Shown here piece by piece: positions 24,874-35,579 of a stretch of DNA of 64,000 nucleotides. The notes below the pieces were generated by a model that was not told the origin of the DNA, searched no databases, and saw only the letters and a list, made by a program, of their open reading frames with translations. A program made the position numbers and the translations under genes. Numbering within the stretch: the stretch's first letter is position 1; each line of letters starts with the position of its first letter. Source of the stretch: Porogramme epimiltina (lineage: Eukaryota; Basidiomycota; Agaricomycetes; Polyporales; Polyporaceae); contig FTLJ01000162.1 of NCBI GenBank assembly GCA_900155495.1, forward strand, positions 24,482 to 88,481, written 5' to 3'.

Positions 24874-25773
24874 ATGTCTACAAAAGTTTACGTTGGGTCA
24901 GTTTCGTTGAACCTCGCCCGCGCCGTCCTCCCCGTGGCCTGCCGCCCCGTCTCCTGCGACTGATTCCCGTTCTGCATTTCGCATATAGCAACTTGAGCTG
25001 GAACACGACCGATGATACTCTGCGCCAAGTCAGTCTGATTTTCACGGCGCGGCGGCCTTGGTCGCCGCGCGTCTCGTCTCCTGCATCGTGTCTGATATCC
25101 GTTGTTCCCGCGCTTGTTCGCAATTTTATAGGCTTTCTCGAGCTTCGGCCAAATCCTCGATGTACGCCGCGTTCCTTGTCCATGAGTCCCGAGTGGCTGT
25201 GTCCTCGGGTCCGCCACGAGGTCGACTTCATTTGCGTCCCCGTCTCGCTTGCTGATGCTCGCCCTGTTCCGCGAACCTTTCTGCCTTTTTCGCAACAATG
25301 TAGTCGATCGTGATGCGCGACCGTGACACCGGCCGCTCCCGCGGCTTCGGTTTCGTTACCTTCAGCTCCGCCCAGGAGGCCCAGGCTGCCATTGCCAGCC
25401 TCAACGAGCAGGAGCTCGACGGCCGTAGGATTAAGGTCAACCTCGCCAACGCCCGCGGCACCGGTGGTGGTGAGTAACATTTCCCGTGTCCCATTAGTTT
25501 AGTGGAATTGAGCCAGGGTTTTCCAGGCTACGGTGGTGGCCAGGGTGGCGGCTACAGCGGTGGCGGCGGCTACGGTGGAGGCTACGGCGGTGGCCAGGGT
25601 CCGTTCGCCCCCTCCGCAGTTGCTCGTTACATCGATACTAACGATCCTGTCTATGTCTAGGTGGCTACGGCGGCCAGCAGGGCTTCCAGCAGGGTGGCTA
25701 CGGCGGTGGAGGCTACGGCAGCCAGGGCGGTTACGGCGGCCAGGGCGGTTACGGCGGCCAGGGCGGCTACTAA
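24874..25773 (+). CDS. Glycine-rich RNA-binding protein (single RRM)
   Basis: Small RNA-binding protein of the cold-inducible/GRP type, 147 residues in six exons (24874-24896, 24989-25028, 25132-25161, 25304-25469, 25527-25598, 25661-25773). The RRM has RNP2 VYVGNLSW near the start and RNP1 RGFGFVTF near residue 45. The region after about residue 80 is GYGGGQ-type repeats with scattered Tyr, the pattern that promotes phase separation and RNA contact. Introns 1-3 are 92, 103 and 142 bp, longer than typical here, and split the first half of the RRM into exons of 23, 40 and 30 nt. Introns 1 and 2 both start GTCAGT. A good TATA box lies upstream. Confidence 0.93.
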
Positions 25774-26832
25774 GGGCTGAGCGACAGGCAAGTCTTCAAT
25801 TTTAGCCTCTGTTTAGTACTAGAACTGATTAAGTCCAATATAGCTCTTGCCTCTGCCGCGCCCTACTCCATGCATTCCGTTCCGTGGGACGCTTAGCGTC
25901 TCGCGTCTGTGTCTCCCTATCTATCTCCCGAGTTTCTTGCACGACCCACTCATCCACAACACTCCTTACATCCCGCTGTCCTTTCTGGTAGCACTCGTCG
26001 TTTTCGTCCTGGTCGTCTCGTGCCCCGACGCGCCTCGGTCCCCATCACAATGCGGCTTGTACTTTTAGGAGTCCCCTCGTCCCACCAGTGTACTGCTTCC
26101 CCCCTCATCATCGTCTCGGTCCCCCACAATGTTCGTTGTGGGTGGGTGTGTCATCTTACGCTTTGTCGTTGTATCAAAATATGATTCGTCGATCTCGCCC
26201 CCTCGTGCACCTCTATTTTTGGCGTGAAGTGTGCAGCTATGCGTAAGACATCCCTCGAACTTGTGGAAGATAAAGATATCTGGTGCGCCGCACCTTCCCA
26301 AACGAGGACAGGCATCATAAGATTTCGAAACGCCTGATCCCTACACCCAGAATATGGTCGGTAGCTAGAATCTTGAGACCGATAGAGATGCCGTCGGTCA
26401 TGAAACATATCCGCCCGTCACCAGACACAGAACGTCTGATCGATGAATGTCGCCATCGCCCTCGAAATTTTAGGCTTTTGCACGAACGCCGCGCAAGTAT
26501 GATTTTGAACGCCTTGCCAGTAAAATTGCTGGAAGACATCATGCGCGCGCGAGCCTAAGGCATCTATGGTTACATAGCTATGGCGTCCGTGTGCGGGACG
26601 TATTAACTTCTCGACGAAAGAGCCCCGTATCCCCCTCAGACCAAACCCCGAACGCGACCCAACAAACCCGTGAATGCTACCTACAATGGTCCCAAACACC
26701 CCACCCCGATATGTCTCTCCGCAAACCAAGATAGCCGTGAGCGATACCGTAACGACCAACCCGCGCCCCGCCCGAGTCTAAGTGTTCGGCGGGCGTGGGC
26801 GCGGGCGGCAGCGTGCGCGTGCGCGTGCGCGC
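25774..26832. other. Convergent spacer between RRM gene and PEPCK
   Basis: About 1 kb of 3'UTRs and non-coding DNA. C/T-rich in the first half; no recognised gene. A GCGTGC alternating purine-pyrimidine run (about 26812-26832) abuts the PEPCK stop codon. Confidence 0.45.
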
Positions 26833-29005
26833 TCACGCGGTCGACGGGCCGGCGAGGCGGACCTTCTCCTCGACGTCGCTCTCGTAGAGCGCAAACGCCT
26901 TCTGGAACATGCCGGCGAGCTTGCGCACCTCGCGCTCGAACGCCTCCTTGTTCGCCCACGCGAGGCGGGGGTTGAGGAGCTCGCGGGGGACGCCCTCGAG
27001 CGCGGTGGGCACCTGGAGGTTGAACACGCCAAAGGTCTCGTACTCGGCGCGCGCGAGCTCGCCCGAGTGCACCGCGTCGACGATGCGCCGCGTGTACTTG
27101 AGCGGGCAGCGCTTGCCCGTGCCGAACTTGCCGCCCGTCCAGCCCGTGTTGATGAGCCAGCAGTCGACGTCGTTCGCGGCCATGCGCTCCGCGAGCATCT
27201 CGGCGTAGCGGCCGGGCTGGGGGAGGAGGTGCGTAAGTGGGATGAAGAGGGGGGAGGCGGCGCGAAGGAGGACGTACGTGGAGGACGATGAAGGGCGCGC
27301 TGTAGCACGTCGAGAAGGTGGGGATGGGCTCGAGGACGCCGTCCTCAGTACCAGGCGTCTTCCTGCATCGAAGTTTAGATCCATGACGTCATAGCGCTGT
27401 GTGGAGAGCAGACTCACGAGGTGTAGCCAGCCAGGAAGTGGTAGCTCGCCTGCTCGGGCGTGAGCTTCGCGACGGGCGGGAGGACACCGAACGCGTCGCA
27501 GGTGAGCATGATAATGTTCTTGGGCTGCGACGCGACGTGGCACGGGATCTGCGCGTTCGGGATGAACTCGATGGGGTACGCGCAGCGCGTGTTCTCGGTG
27601 ATGCTGGCGTCGTCGTAGTCGGGGACGCGCGAGATGGGGTTGTACACGACGTTCTCGAGCACGGATCCGAAGCGGATCGCGCCGTGGATCTCGGGCTCCT
27701 TCTCGGCGGAGAGGTTGATGCACTTGGCGTAGCAGCCTCCCTCGATGTTGAACACGCCGTCGTCGGACCAGACGTGCTCGTCATCGCCGATGAGCTTCCG
27801 GCGCGGGTCAGCGGAGAGGGTCGTCTTGCCCGTCCCGGAGAGACCGAAGAAGAGGGTGACGTCGCCGCTCTCGCCGACGTTCGCAGACGAGTGGAGGGAG
27901 AGCTGCCCGAACTTTACGGGCTGGAGGTAGTGCTATATGCGGGGGATCAGCGTCGGGGAGTCGGGGGCGGACGGATGTCGGGGCGAAGTGAATGCGCTTA
28001 CCATGACGGAGAAGACACCCTTCTTCATCTCACCGGCGTACTCGGTGCCGAGGATAACCATCTCCATCCGCTTGAAGTTGATCTCGACCGAGGTGGTGGA
28101 AGACATGCCCTTCGTGAAGCGGTTGGCCGGGAACTGGCCCGCGTTGTAAATGATGAAGTCGGGCTCGCCGAAGTTCTGGAACTCCTCTTCCGTCGGGCGG
28201 ATGAGCATGTTGTTCTAGACGGGGCCATCGTGAGCGATATTGTTGCGACGGGTGCCCGTAGGATGGAAGAAGGACCCGTTATGGAAGACAGTTCCACATG
28301 CACGGGTGAAGTCGGAAAACGGCAGAATACTCACCATGAACAGAGCGTGGTACGCCCGCGCACAGATGACCCGGACCTTGATGCGGTACTTGGGATCCCA
28401 CTGCAAGTACACGACGACTCAGTTTGTGTGAGATCTGAGTAAGAGAGGAATACTTACGCCCGCATAGCCGTCGAAAACGTAGACGTTGTCACGGGTGTTG
28501 AGGTAGTCGATCGCGCGTTCACGGTTAATTTCGAACGTGTCTACGCGAAGCAGTCAGCGCAAAGTGCGTTGGGACACATGACGTTCTAAACTTACGCTCG
28601 TCCATCTTAATGTTCACGGAACCCCACCAGATCTCGTCCTTAGACGTCTCCTCGTAGACAATACGCTTGTCCTTGGGGCTGCGTCCGGTCTTCTTGCCAG
28701 AGAAGTTGATGAGGGCGCCCGAGGAAGAGACGACGGCACCCTCGTTCCGGATGGCGTCCTCGTAGAGGAGGGCGGGGGGCGCGTTGCGCTTGATCTGGAT
28801 CCGGTCCATGTCGAAGCCGGCCTGGGAGAAGTACTCCAGATCACGGCCGATGACTAGATGATGGCGCGCGACGGTGAGCGGGACGGCGCGCTACACGGAG
28901 AGGGCGGTGCGACGTACGGTTGGAGACCTCGGCGTCGTGCGACTGGGCATAGTGCTTGTGGAGGATGTGGGGGGTCACATACGGGGTTCCGTGGGTGTAC
29001 ACCAT
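26833..29005 (-). CDS. PCK1: Phosphoenolpyruvate carboxykinase (ATP)
   Basis: Converts oxaloacetate plus ATP to PEP, CO2 and ADP; the committed step of gluconeogenesis in the cytosol. The start at 29005 ([20 protein letters not shown]) was chosen because a minus-strand TATAAAG box at 29251-29257 puts the upstream in-frame ATG (29277) outside the transcript. Signatures: [16 protein letters not shown], the P-loop [20 protein letters not shown], the region [14 protein letters not shown], and [15 protein letters not shown], then the C-terminal [15 protein letters not shown]. It ends LAGPSTA. The exons assemble to the usual length for the ATP-dependent family. An intron just upstream of the start (GTGAGT at about 29149 to CAG at about 29020) lies in the 5'UTR. 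Confidence 0.96.
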
Positions 29006-29250
29006 CTTGGAGTGGAGCTGGGGAGAGCGGGATGAGCGGGGGAGTCAAAAACTGCACGGTTGGGGAGAATATGGGAGATCGGGCCGGACGGCTAAACGGA
29101 GTGCGGGGTATGGGGAAGGGTGATGGGCGCGATGTGCGCGACACTCACGAAGGGAGGCGGGGGGCGCTGTGCGGGGGCGGGGAGGAGGTGGTTGGGGAGG
29201 CTGAGGGGGTGGAGTGGGTTGATCGTGCGGGTGGGGCGGAGAGGGAGAGA

Positions 29251-29257
29251 CTTTATA
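29251..29257 (-). promoter_or_regulatory. TATA box (TATAAAG) of PEPCK gene
   Basis: Minus-strand TATAAAG, 246 bp upstream of the start codon at 29005 including a 5'UTR intron of roughly 130 bp. Confidence 0.6.
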
Positions 29258-32200
29258 GCAGCGACGAGGCGAAGCATCCAAGAGGGCTGGGACCAAATAA
29301 GGCAATGGGGTGAAGCAATCACGCGGGATAAGTCGCGGGTGTCCCGGTTCTGTCCGTTGTGCGGGGTACCGAGCGGAAGGAGCTGTCCTGCGCGGAGTCC
29401 GGGGGCGGTGGGGGCGGGGGGCCAGCGCTGCTGTTCTCGCCGCCAGCGGTCGTGGTCAGGAGCAGGATGCACACGACGAGCAGCCCTTGCCAGCGCGGCC
29501 ACCGACGCTTGTCCGCGCTTCTTTACCCAGGCCCCAGTCGCCCAGCCTCGCTCACATGTCTCGCCCACCGCCCCTCCCACTGCCCAATCCGGCGTGCGCC
29601 CCTCATTCCACTGACCCTCTGACGACTCGTCCTGCCACCGGCGCCACCTCGCACCCCACACGGAGACGGCTCCTCCACTCTCCTTTCCCGGGCGCAGACG
29701 GGCTGCAGGCGGACAGGGCCGGGCGTCCGCGACCCCAGGGCCTAGAAGACCGATAGCAATATCATAAACACATCTCCAGAGCCCCGTCCTGCGGGTGCTT
29801 CACAGCGACATATGACGTACAGGTACGCACCGGTTCCCAGTATCCCTCTGCCAGGCCCAGCCACATATGTTCCGCCCCAAGTTCCGTCGTCGCGTCCGTT
29901 CAGCCCCTCTTCCGAACCGCCCGCAGATCATTCTCAGCCAATCCATGACCCGGCCGGAAACATACACCTGACCAGCGCCACCCACAGCTACTCGCTCACG
30001 CTTGCAGACGTGGGAGGGACGCGGGCTGATTGGCCACGGCCGTGACGGAAACCTCTGAGAACGTCGGGGCGCATCATTTGTGAGTCGAGCATGTGTTTCG
30101 AGATATTTATACCACGTACCGATCAAACAAGAAGGGCGTCGTCACATCGTGTGCGCCGGATACGGCGGGATAGGCGGTGGCTCAACGGGAGGTATAGAAG
30201 CCTCGAGGAGGGCTGGACGGGGGAAGGTGCAAGGTCAAGCAAGCGTCGTGGATGTCTACTGCCAAGATGACGCGGAGTTCTTAGTCAACGTGGCACACCC
30301 CCGCTCGGCTGCACCCCACACCGTCAAACATCAATGCGGTCATTGGCCTTAACGCCGCGGGCGAAGTATGTCTGTTTTGATGAAAACGGCAGGAGCCATA
30401 TTGAACGTCGATAGCAGGTACTACCCAGAAAAGGAAGCCCCGATGGGGCAACTGCGCGTGGCTCACGGGTCAACGTCTACAGTACTCGTCTCCAACGATG
30501 ATGGTGAGAGTGCCGTCGGGGTATGCATGTTCCCTTTGCTTCTCCCGTTCTGTCGTCTGACCTTCGACTATCCAAACATTTGCATGCCCATTGTGCAGGC
30601 CCTGCACGGGTGCGTGTTACATTGCCTCGGGCACGGAGCATCCGCGGGTACACCCGCGGGTGATACCCAACCTTTAGCAGCGACTAGTTCGAGAAGGTAC
30701 TCTCCGGGGTCTGGGAGTCTGAATAGTATACAACGGATTGTTTACTACCCACGTCCATAATCCGTTGTGTACTACTCAGCCCCCCCTCTCCCCCAACTCG
30801 CCCAAACGACATTTGGAATGTAGCCGGCACGGTCCCACCCAGCTGGGGAACCTCACCTTCCTCTTCCCCTCCAGGCACGACACGCTCACGCAAACGTCCA
30901 GGTCTAACATTGTGGGGCTCACCGCGTACCACTCGCACGCCTCCAGCAGGGCCAGTCCGTCTCCTTTTCGTGGTCACGCAAGTACAGATGTACCCGCACC
31001 TATGGCGGATATACCCAGCACGCGGCATGCCCTGATGTCAATACCCAGACAATCATTGATACACACGTTCCCTCCTAGTCGATCACTCGACTGGTAACAT
31101 TCATCGGTGCGCGCCATCACCTCGATTTGAACGATCCTTGCTCACCTCCTCTTCCGATCCTCAGCAATAGCGTCCCACCCGTTGACCCCTCCGAATGCCG
31201 CTTGTCTTCCGTTAGTCAGTGTCACTCCCCAGCAAACCGAAAGCGAGTGGCATGTGGTGGTCATGGTTGAGCAAATGCCCCATCAAGTCTAGGCACGCGC
31301 AATCACTGCAACCCGAGAGACAAAGCATTCCAAGCGATCGGCTCACCGGGGGGCGGTCCGTGAAGGCTGCCTGCGTCGAAGCAGCCAAGCCCGGACATCC
31401 AGGGCTCCATGGCTGTTGTTGGAGGCGGCGGTGCGGCGCTGGGTGGAGGAAGTCATCAGAGACGCAAGTCGCTGAAAGGTGGAAGGACTCGAGGGATGAA
31501 TGAAGCAGGACGCACGGTTGCGACGGGCGTAGAATATGTGGTGCGTGCAGGCTCCACCCCATTGTACTGGTCAGGGGGCCGCCGTTGACGCCCCGTCGTG
31601 CCCTTAGCAGCTTTAGAATTCTTGCGGGGCGGCTGTGGTCGTTCAATAGAGCCGAATAATCATTGTGCTGAGGCGCTTGCTTTGCCTCGTGAACATGCCG
31701 TGCGGCGGATCCACGAAAGTGCCCGTGAGGGGACAATGGTCACGTCAGGACCTGCCAGGCTCATAAATTCAGAGGATGGAGGCGGACACCGTCGTCGATA
31801 CCTCTACCCTCCTTGATGTCTCTGAGCCACTGAACCTCTGCTGTCGCGGGTGGCTTCCCTATTCGTCGATGGTCAACTTATGGTACGTGCGTCGATTTTT
31901 GTCACTCACATTTAAGGACGGGATGCCCTAGCGGCGTGTCACGGCCTAAGATATGTGATCTAACGGTGCCATTCAGTGTAGTGAATGTCGTAGGGGTGGT
32001 CTACCCACGCGCATGGTGAGTGTTTAGGCGATGGCTCGGTGTTGTCTTGCGGCGGCTGACTAGGTTTACCGCTCCAACAGTAGTCCATATGGTAGCCTAA
32101 ACACGGCGTACAAAACAAACTACTAAGAAATATTCAGCAAACGTAATCAACGGCCTAGTCTTACGCACCGTAGCGCCAACTGGGCGCACGCCGACCGGGT

Positions 32201-35200
32201 GAGCTCCCGACTGGGGGGTGGTAGGCGGTTGCGGCGGCAGCGCACTCCGCCTGGGGAGCAGCAGACGGTCGCGGCGGCGCGAACCTCGCTCTCGCACCTG
32301 CGCCCGCGTCGCTGCAGCGCGTTGCGTCCCGCGGAACAGAGCAATCGCAGGCAAAGGGGCGACCTGGCCGTCAGTCAGCAACTCCAACGAGCATCGATGA
32401 GGTTCGCCTTCCCGTCTAGCTATGCGTCAGCTATCGCCCCATCTGCGCGCTCGCATACCTCAGTACGCGGACAGGGGAGGGCACCTTGCAACGGTGGCGT
32501 TCGGGTGGGCGGAGGCTGAGCGGACGCAGACGCAGACGCGGCCGCAGAGACCTGTGGATCAGAATCAGGTGCGTGCTGCCCTCTCGCTCCCCCTTACCAA
32601 GCCTCGCTCACCGACGCGACGGCAGTTCTGGGGGACGAGGTGCGAGCTCGCTCGCTCGCGCGCGCTGCATGAGGGGGGTGCCCGATGCGATGCCTAACCC
32701 GTCCGTTCCTAGCCAGCCCCGCCTTACCACTGAAGGCGGAAGAGGGGAACCACGGGCGTCCGGCGGCCCGTGCGGGCGACTCGTACACATGGCCTACGTA
32801 CGGCATCCCTCCCCATCGGCTCTGGAGTCACCACGCCCAAGCCCGGTTGGGAGTCTGCGGCGGGCGGGGCTATCCACCCCCAGGACCCAAGGGCCTGGGC
32901 CACCCCTCCGCGGCGGGCTCGTGTAGGGACAGTGGGCCGTACGCGCATTGTGCGTGCGGCCCTCCATTCTAGGACGGGGAGCGCATCAAAAAACGTGGTG
33001 CTGCGGACGCGAGGTAGGTCCGCCGGCGGCGCGGAGGGTCGGAGGCTCCCGTCGACGTCCCGGCTCGCGCTCGCGCTCGCGCGGGGTGCCGGGCAGACCC
33101 CAGGACCCCAGGTGGTTCCCCCCGGCGCACCGCGCCCGCACGCAACACCTTCCGAATGCATGCAGCTCAGGCTGGCCTCTGTAGGCTCTCTGCCGATGGG
33201 CCGCCGCGCGTAGAGGTGCGGGGGGACGGCCGAGGTGCGCTGCCCGTCGGCGCCGGCCAGGATGTGGTCAGTGCGCAAGTAGCGCGCGCGCGCCCCCACC
33301 GCCGCATGGTGGGGGGAGCGACGCTCCAGCTCAAGGTGGGGATTGGGAGGCCCTCAATCTGCCGTGGTCTCTAGCGGCGCTGTCCCAAGATACGGAATCG
33401 GTCTCTGGAGGACATCGACTTGCTTGCCGCTGTCGGCGAGAGAGGCGGGCGGGCAGGCTTCGGCGGCGCGCCGCCCGCTCGCGTCAGACGAGCCGGGTTC
33501 ATTGCGCGAGCAGCGCAGTCCTGCTCTCGCACCGCGCCTCGCGCCTCGCGCCCCAACCCCGCCTCACTTGAGGCCGACGGCCGGGCAGTCCTCAAGGAAA
33601 AAATCCTCCGTCGCCGTACTGACACGCAGCACTCTCAGAATGCATGACAATAGGTTCTGCGCGCTCCCAACTAGCTTTCCGCCGCTCGCGGGGGAGTAGG
33701 CGGATGCGGGGGCCGCACTGCTCGCCGGTGCCACCCAGGGTGTGGTCACGGTGCGAGGCGGCCGCGCGCTTTCCGCCGCCCGTCCTGCCGCCGCCGCCCC
33801 GACGTCCCGCCTCCGCGCACGACCTGCGTCCCGCAGCTCCGCCGTCTCGTCGTAGACACCACCAACGACACCCAGGCCGACCTCCTTGTCGCCGCCGCCC
33901 CCTCCCCAACCCAGGGCAAGGAAGCGAGCGAGCAGGAGGCACGACCCCGGGCCCGGTATCGGCGGAAACGTTCCACGGCCGGTGCTCTGCCTCGTGGATT
34001 AGCTGAGCCGGCTTAGCCCCTCGGCGCGCGCACGGACCCCGACCGTCGTAAGAGGGTGAGTAATCCCCTCATCTCGCAGCCGATAGCCTTACCATGAATT
34101 TTGGCTCAGAATGGTAGGGAGGCCACTTAGCCGTGGAGTGCGGGTGCCGGGCTGCTCGGCCCAGCCTGCTGGCCTGGTCAGTGCGGCCGCAGAGTCCCAG
34201 AAGGGGTGCGGTAAGAGGGACAAAGCATGGGGGGCTCGGTAACGGCGGCGCAGGCGGACAGACTAAGCGGTGTAGTCGAGGGCGAAGGTGAGTACCGGGC
34301 TCCACAGCCCGGCTGTACCTCCGGCGGCTAAGTATACGATCGGACCATGCGTATCCCGTACTACTATACATGGCATCCTCTTCTCGCTCCGGCGGGGACG
34401 ATGACTCGGGGGTGCGTTCCGCGCCAGGCACATTAACGCAAAGCTGGCGCGCCCGGCTGCGGGGCCCCCGCGTTGTGCACTTCAATTTGCACCGCCATCT
34501 ACAGCTAGATCTATAGCAGTTTTTGCCGACATGCTGGGGGGCCACGTTCCGGCATGGGTTCTCCCGCTCCTCGGCCGTAAGGGGTCCGTCGCGCGCGCGC
34601 GCGCGAGGCGCAGAGGGCTGGCCAGCCCAGACTCTAACAAGGTAGCCACAGCACAAGGAGCATTGACGATAATGCTTCGCAGAGCGGGCTGTTGATGAGC
34701 ACTTTGCGGGACAACATTAACTGCCGCAAAGCTGGCTGCCTTAGCAATCCCACCTTTGTCTTGAGGGGTGGGGACGGGCCACCGCTGTGGTGTGGCCCGT
34801 GCCCAGGCTCTGGATTAGCCGGCTGCCCCTCGCGCGAAAAGCGGACAGGGACAGAGTCTAGGTCGTACGATATGGCTCAGGCTGCCGAGGGGATACTTGC
34901 GACCCCCAATTAACCGAAGGCAGAGAAACGCAGGAGCTCACGCTCTCGGGTCGGAGGAGGAGGGAGGAGGCCGAGGACGGTACTCCGAGGCCAAATTGAG
35001 ATGCGATCGGACGGGCAAGCGCCGGCCGCGCTAGCCGGATTGGGTGGCCCAGACGCGTGGGCCACGGCGCACCCAGCGACCGCGCGCGCAAAAGTGCAGC
35101 CATTTCGCTCAAACTTGGGCGTACGAGTCCGGATTTTGGACGCGTGGATGCGCGCGCGGTCGCGGATGTCGCGGTGGATGTGGACAGGCGCGAGGGCGGC

Positions 35201-35506
35201 CGGGCGCGCGGGCGGGGAGCGGGGCAGGCGGGGAAGCGCCGGGCGTGGGTGTGCGGGACCCCGAGAGCGTGCAGGCGTCTGGGTGCCAAGATCCAAATAC
35301 ACCTCCCAACAGAGTGTACCTGGATTGGGCAAGAGGGACACCCACACAACCATTCGCCACGAAATAGATAAAGTTGAACTCCCGAGGACCACCAGGCGTC
35401 GTCGACCGCCTCGTTCGCTCTCCCCGCCGGCTCCTCTCCGCCCATAAGTACCCCTTCCTCCGCCCCCTTCAACTATCTCCCCACCCCCCACACGCCTCTC
35501 CACGCG
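29258..35506. other. Long gene-poor interval
   Basis: About 6.2 kb with no recognisable protein. Many open frames exist on both strands because of high GC (about 32-35 kb), but none shows a domain, codon periodicity or convincing introns. Small features are a 16-bp hairpin at 30724-30774, a GC-rich imperfect palindrome near 32932-32962, and a CG-dinucleotide run near 34590-34605. It may contain the divergent regulatory regions of PEPCK and the HMG gene, non-coding transcripts or eroded elements. Confidence 0.4.
30724..30774. repeat. Perfect-but-one inverted repeat (hairpin)
   Basis: The left arm TAGTATACAACGGATT (30724-30739) pairs with the complement of 30759-30774, with a single mismatch over 16 nt around a 19-nt loop. 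Confidence 0.75.
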
Positions 35507-35513
35507 TATATAA
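35507..35513 (+). promoter_or_regulatory. TATA box (TATATAA) of HMG-box gene
   Basis: TATATAA lies 67 bp before the start codon at 35580 and is followed by a C/T-rich leader, a common arrangement in fungal promoters. Confidence 0.65.
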
Positions 35514-35579
35514 CGGCGCGAACCTCCCAACTTTCTCCCCCACACTCCTCCACACTCCACTTCACTTTCTCTCTTCGCT

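Noticed and set aside
32100..34660. Long frames on both strands in the GC-rich part of the gene-poor interval
   Set aside because: Frames on all strands stay open together, composition is Arg/Pro/Ala-rich, and there is no domain or splice pattern.
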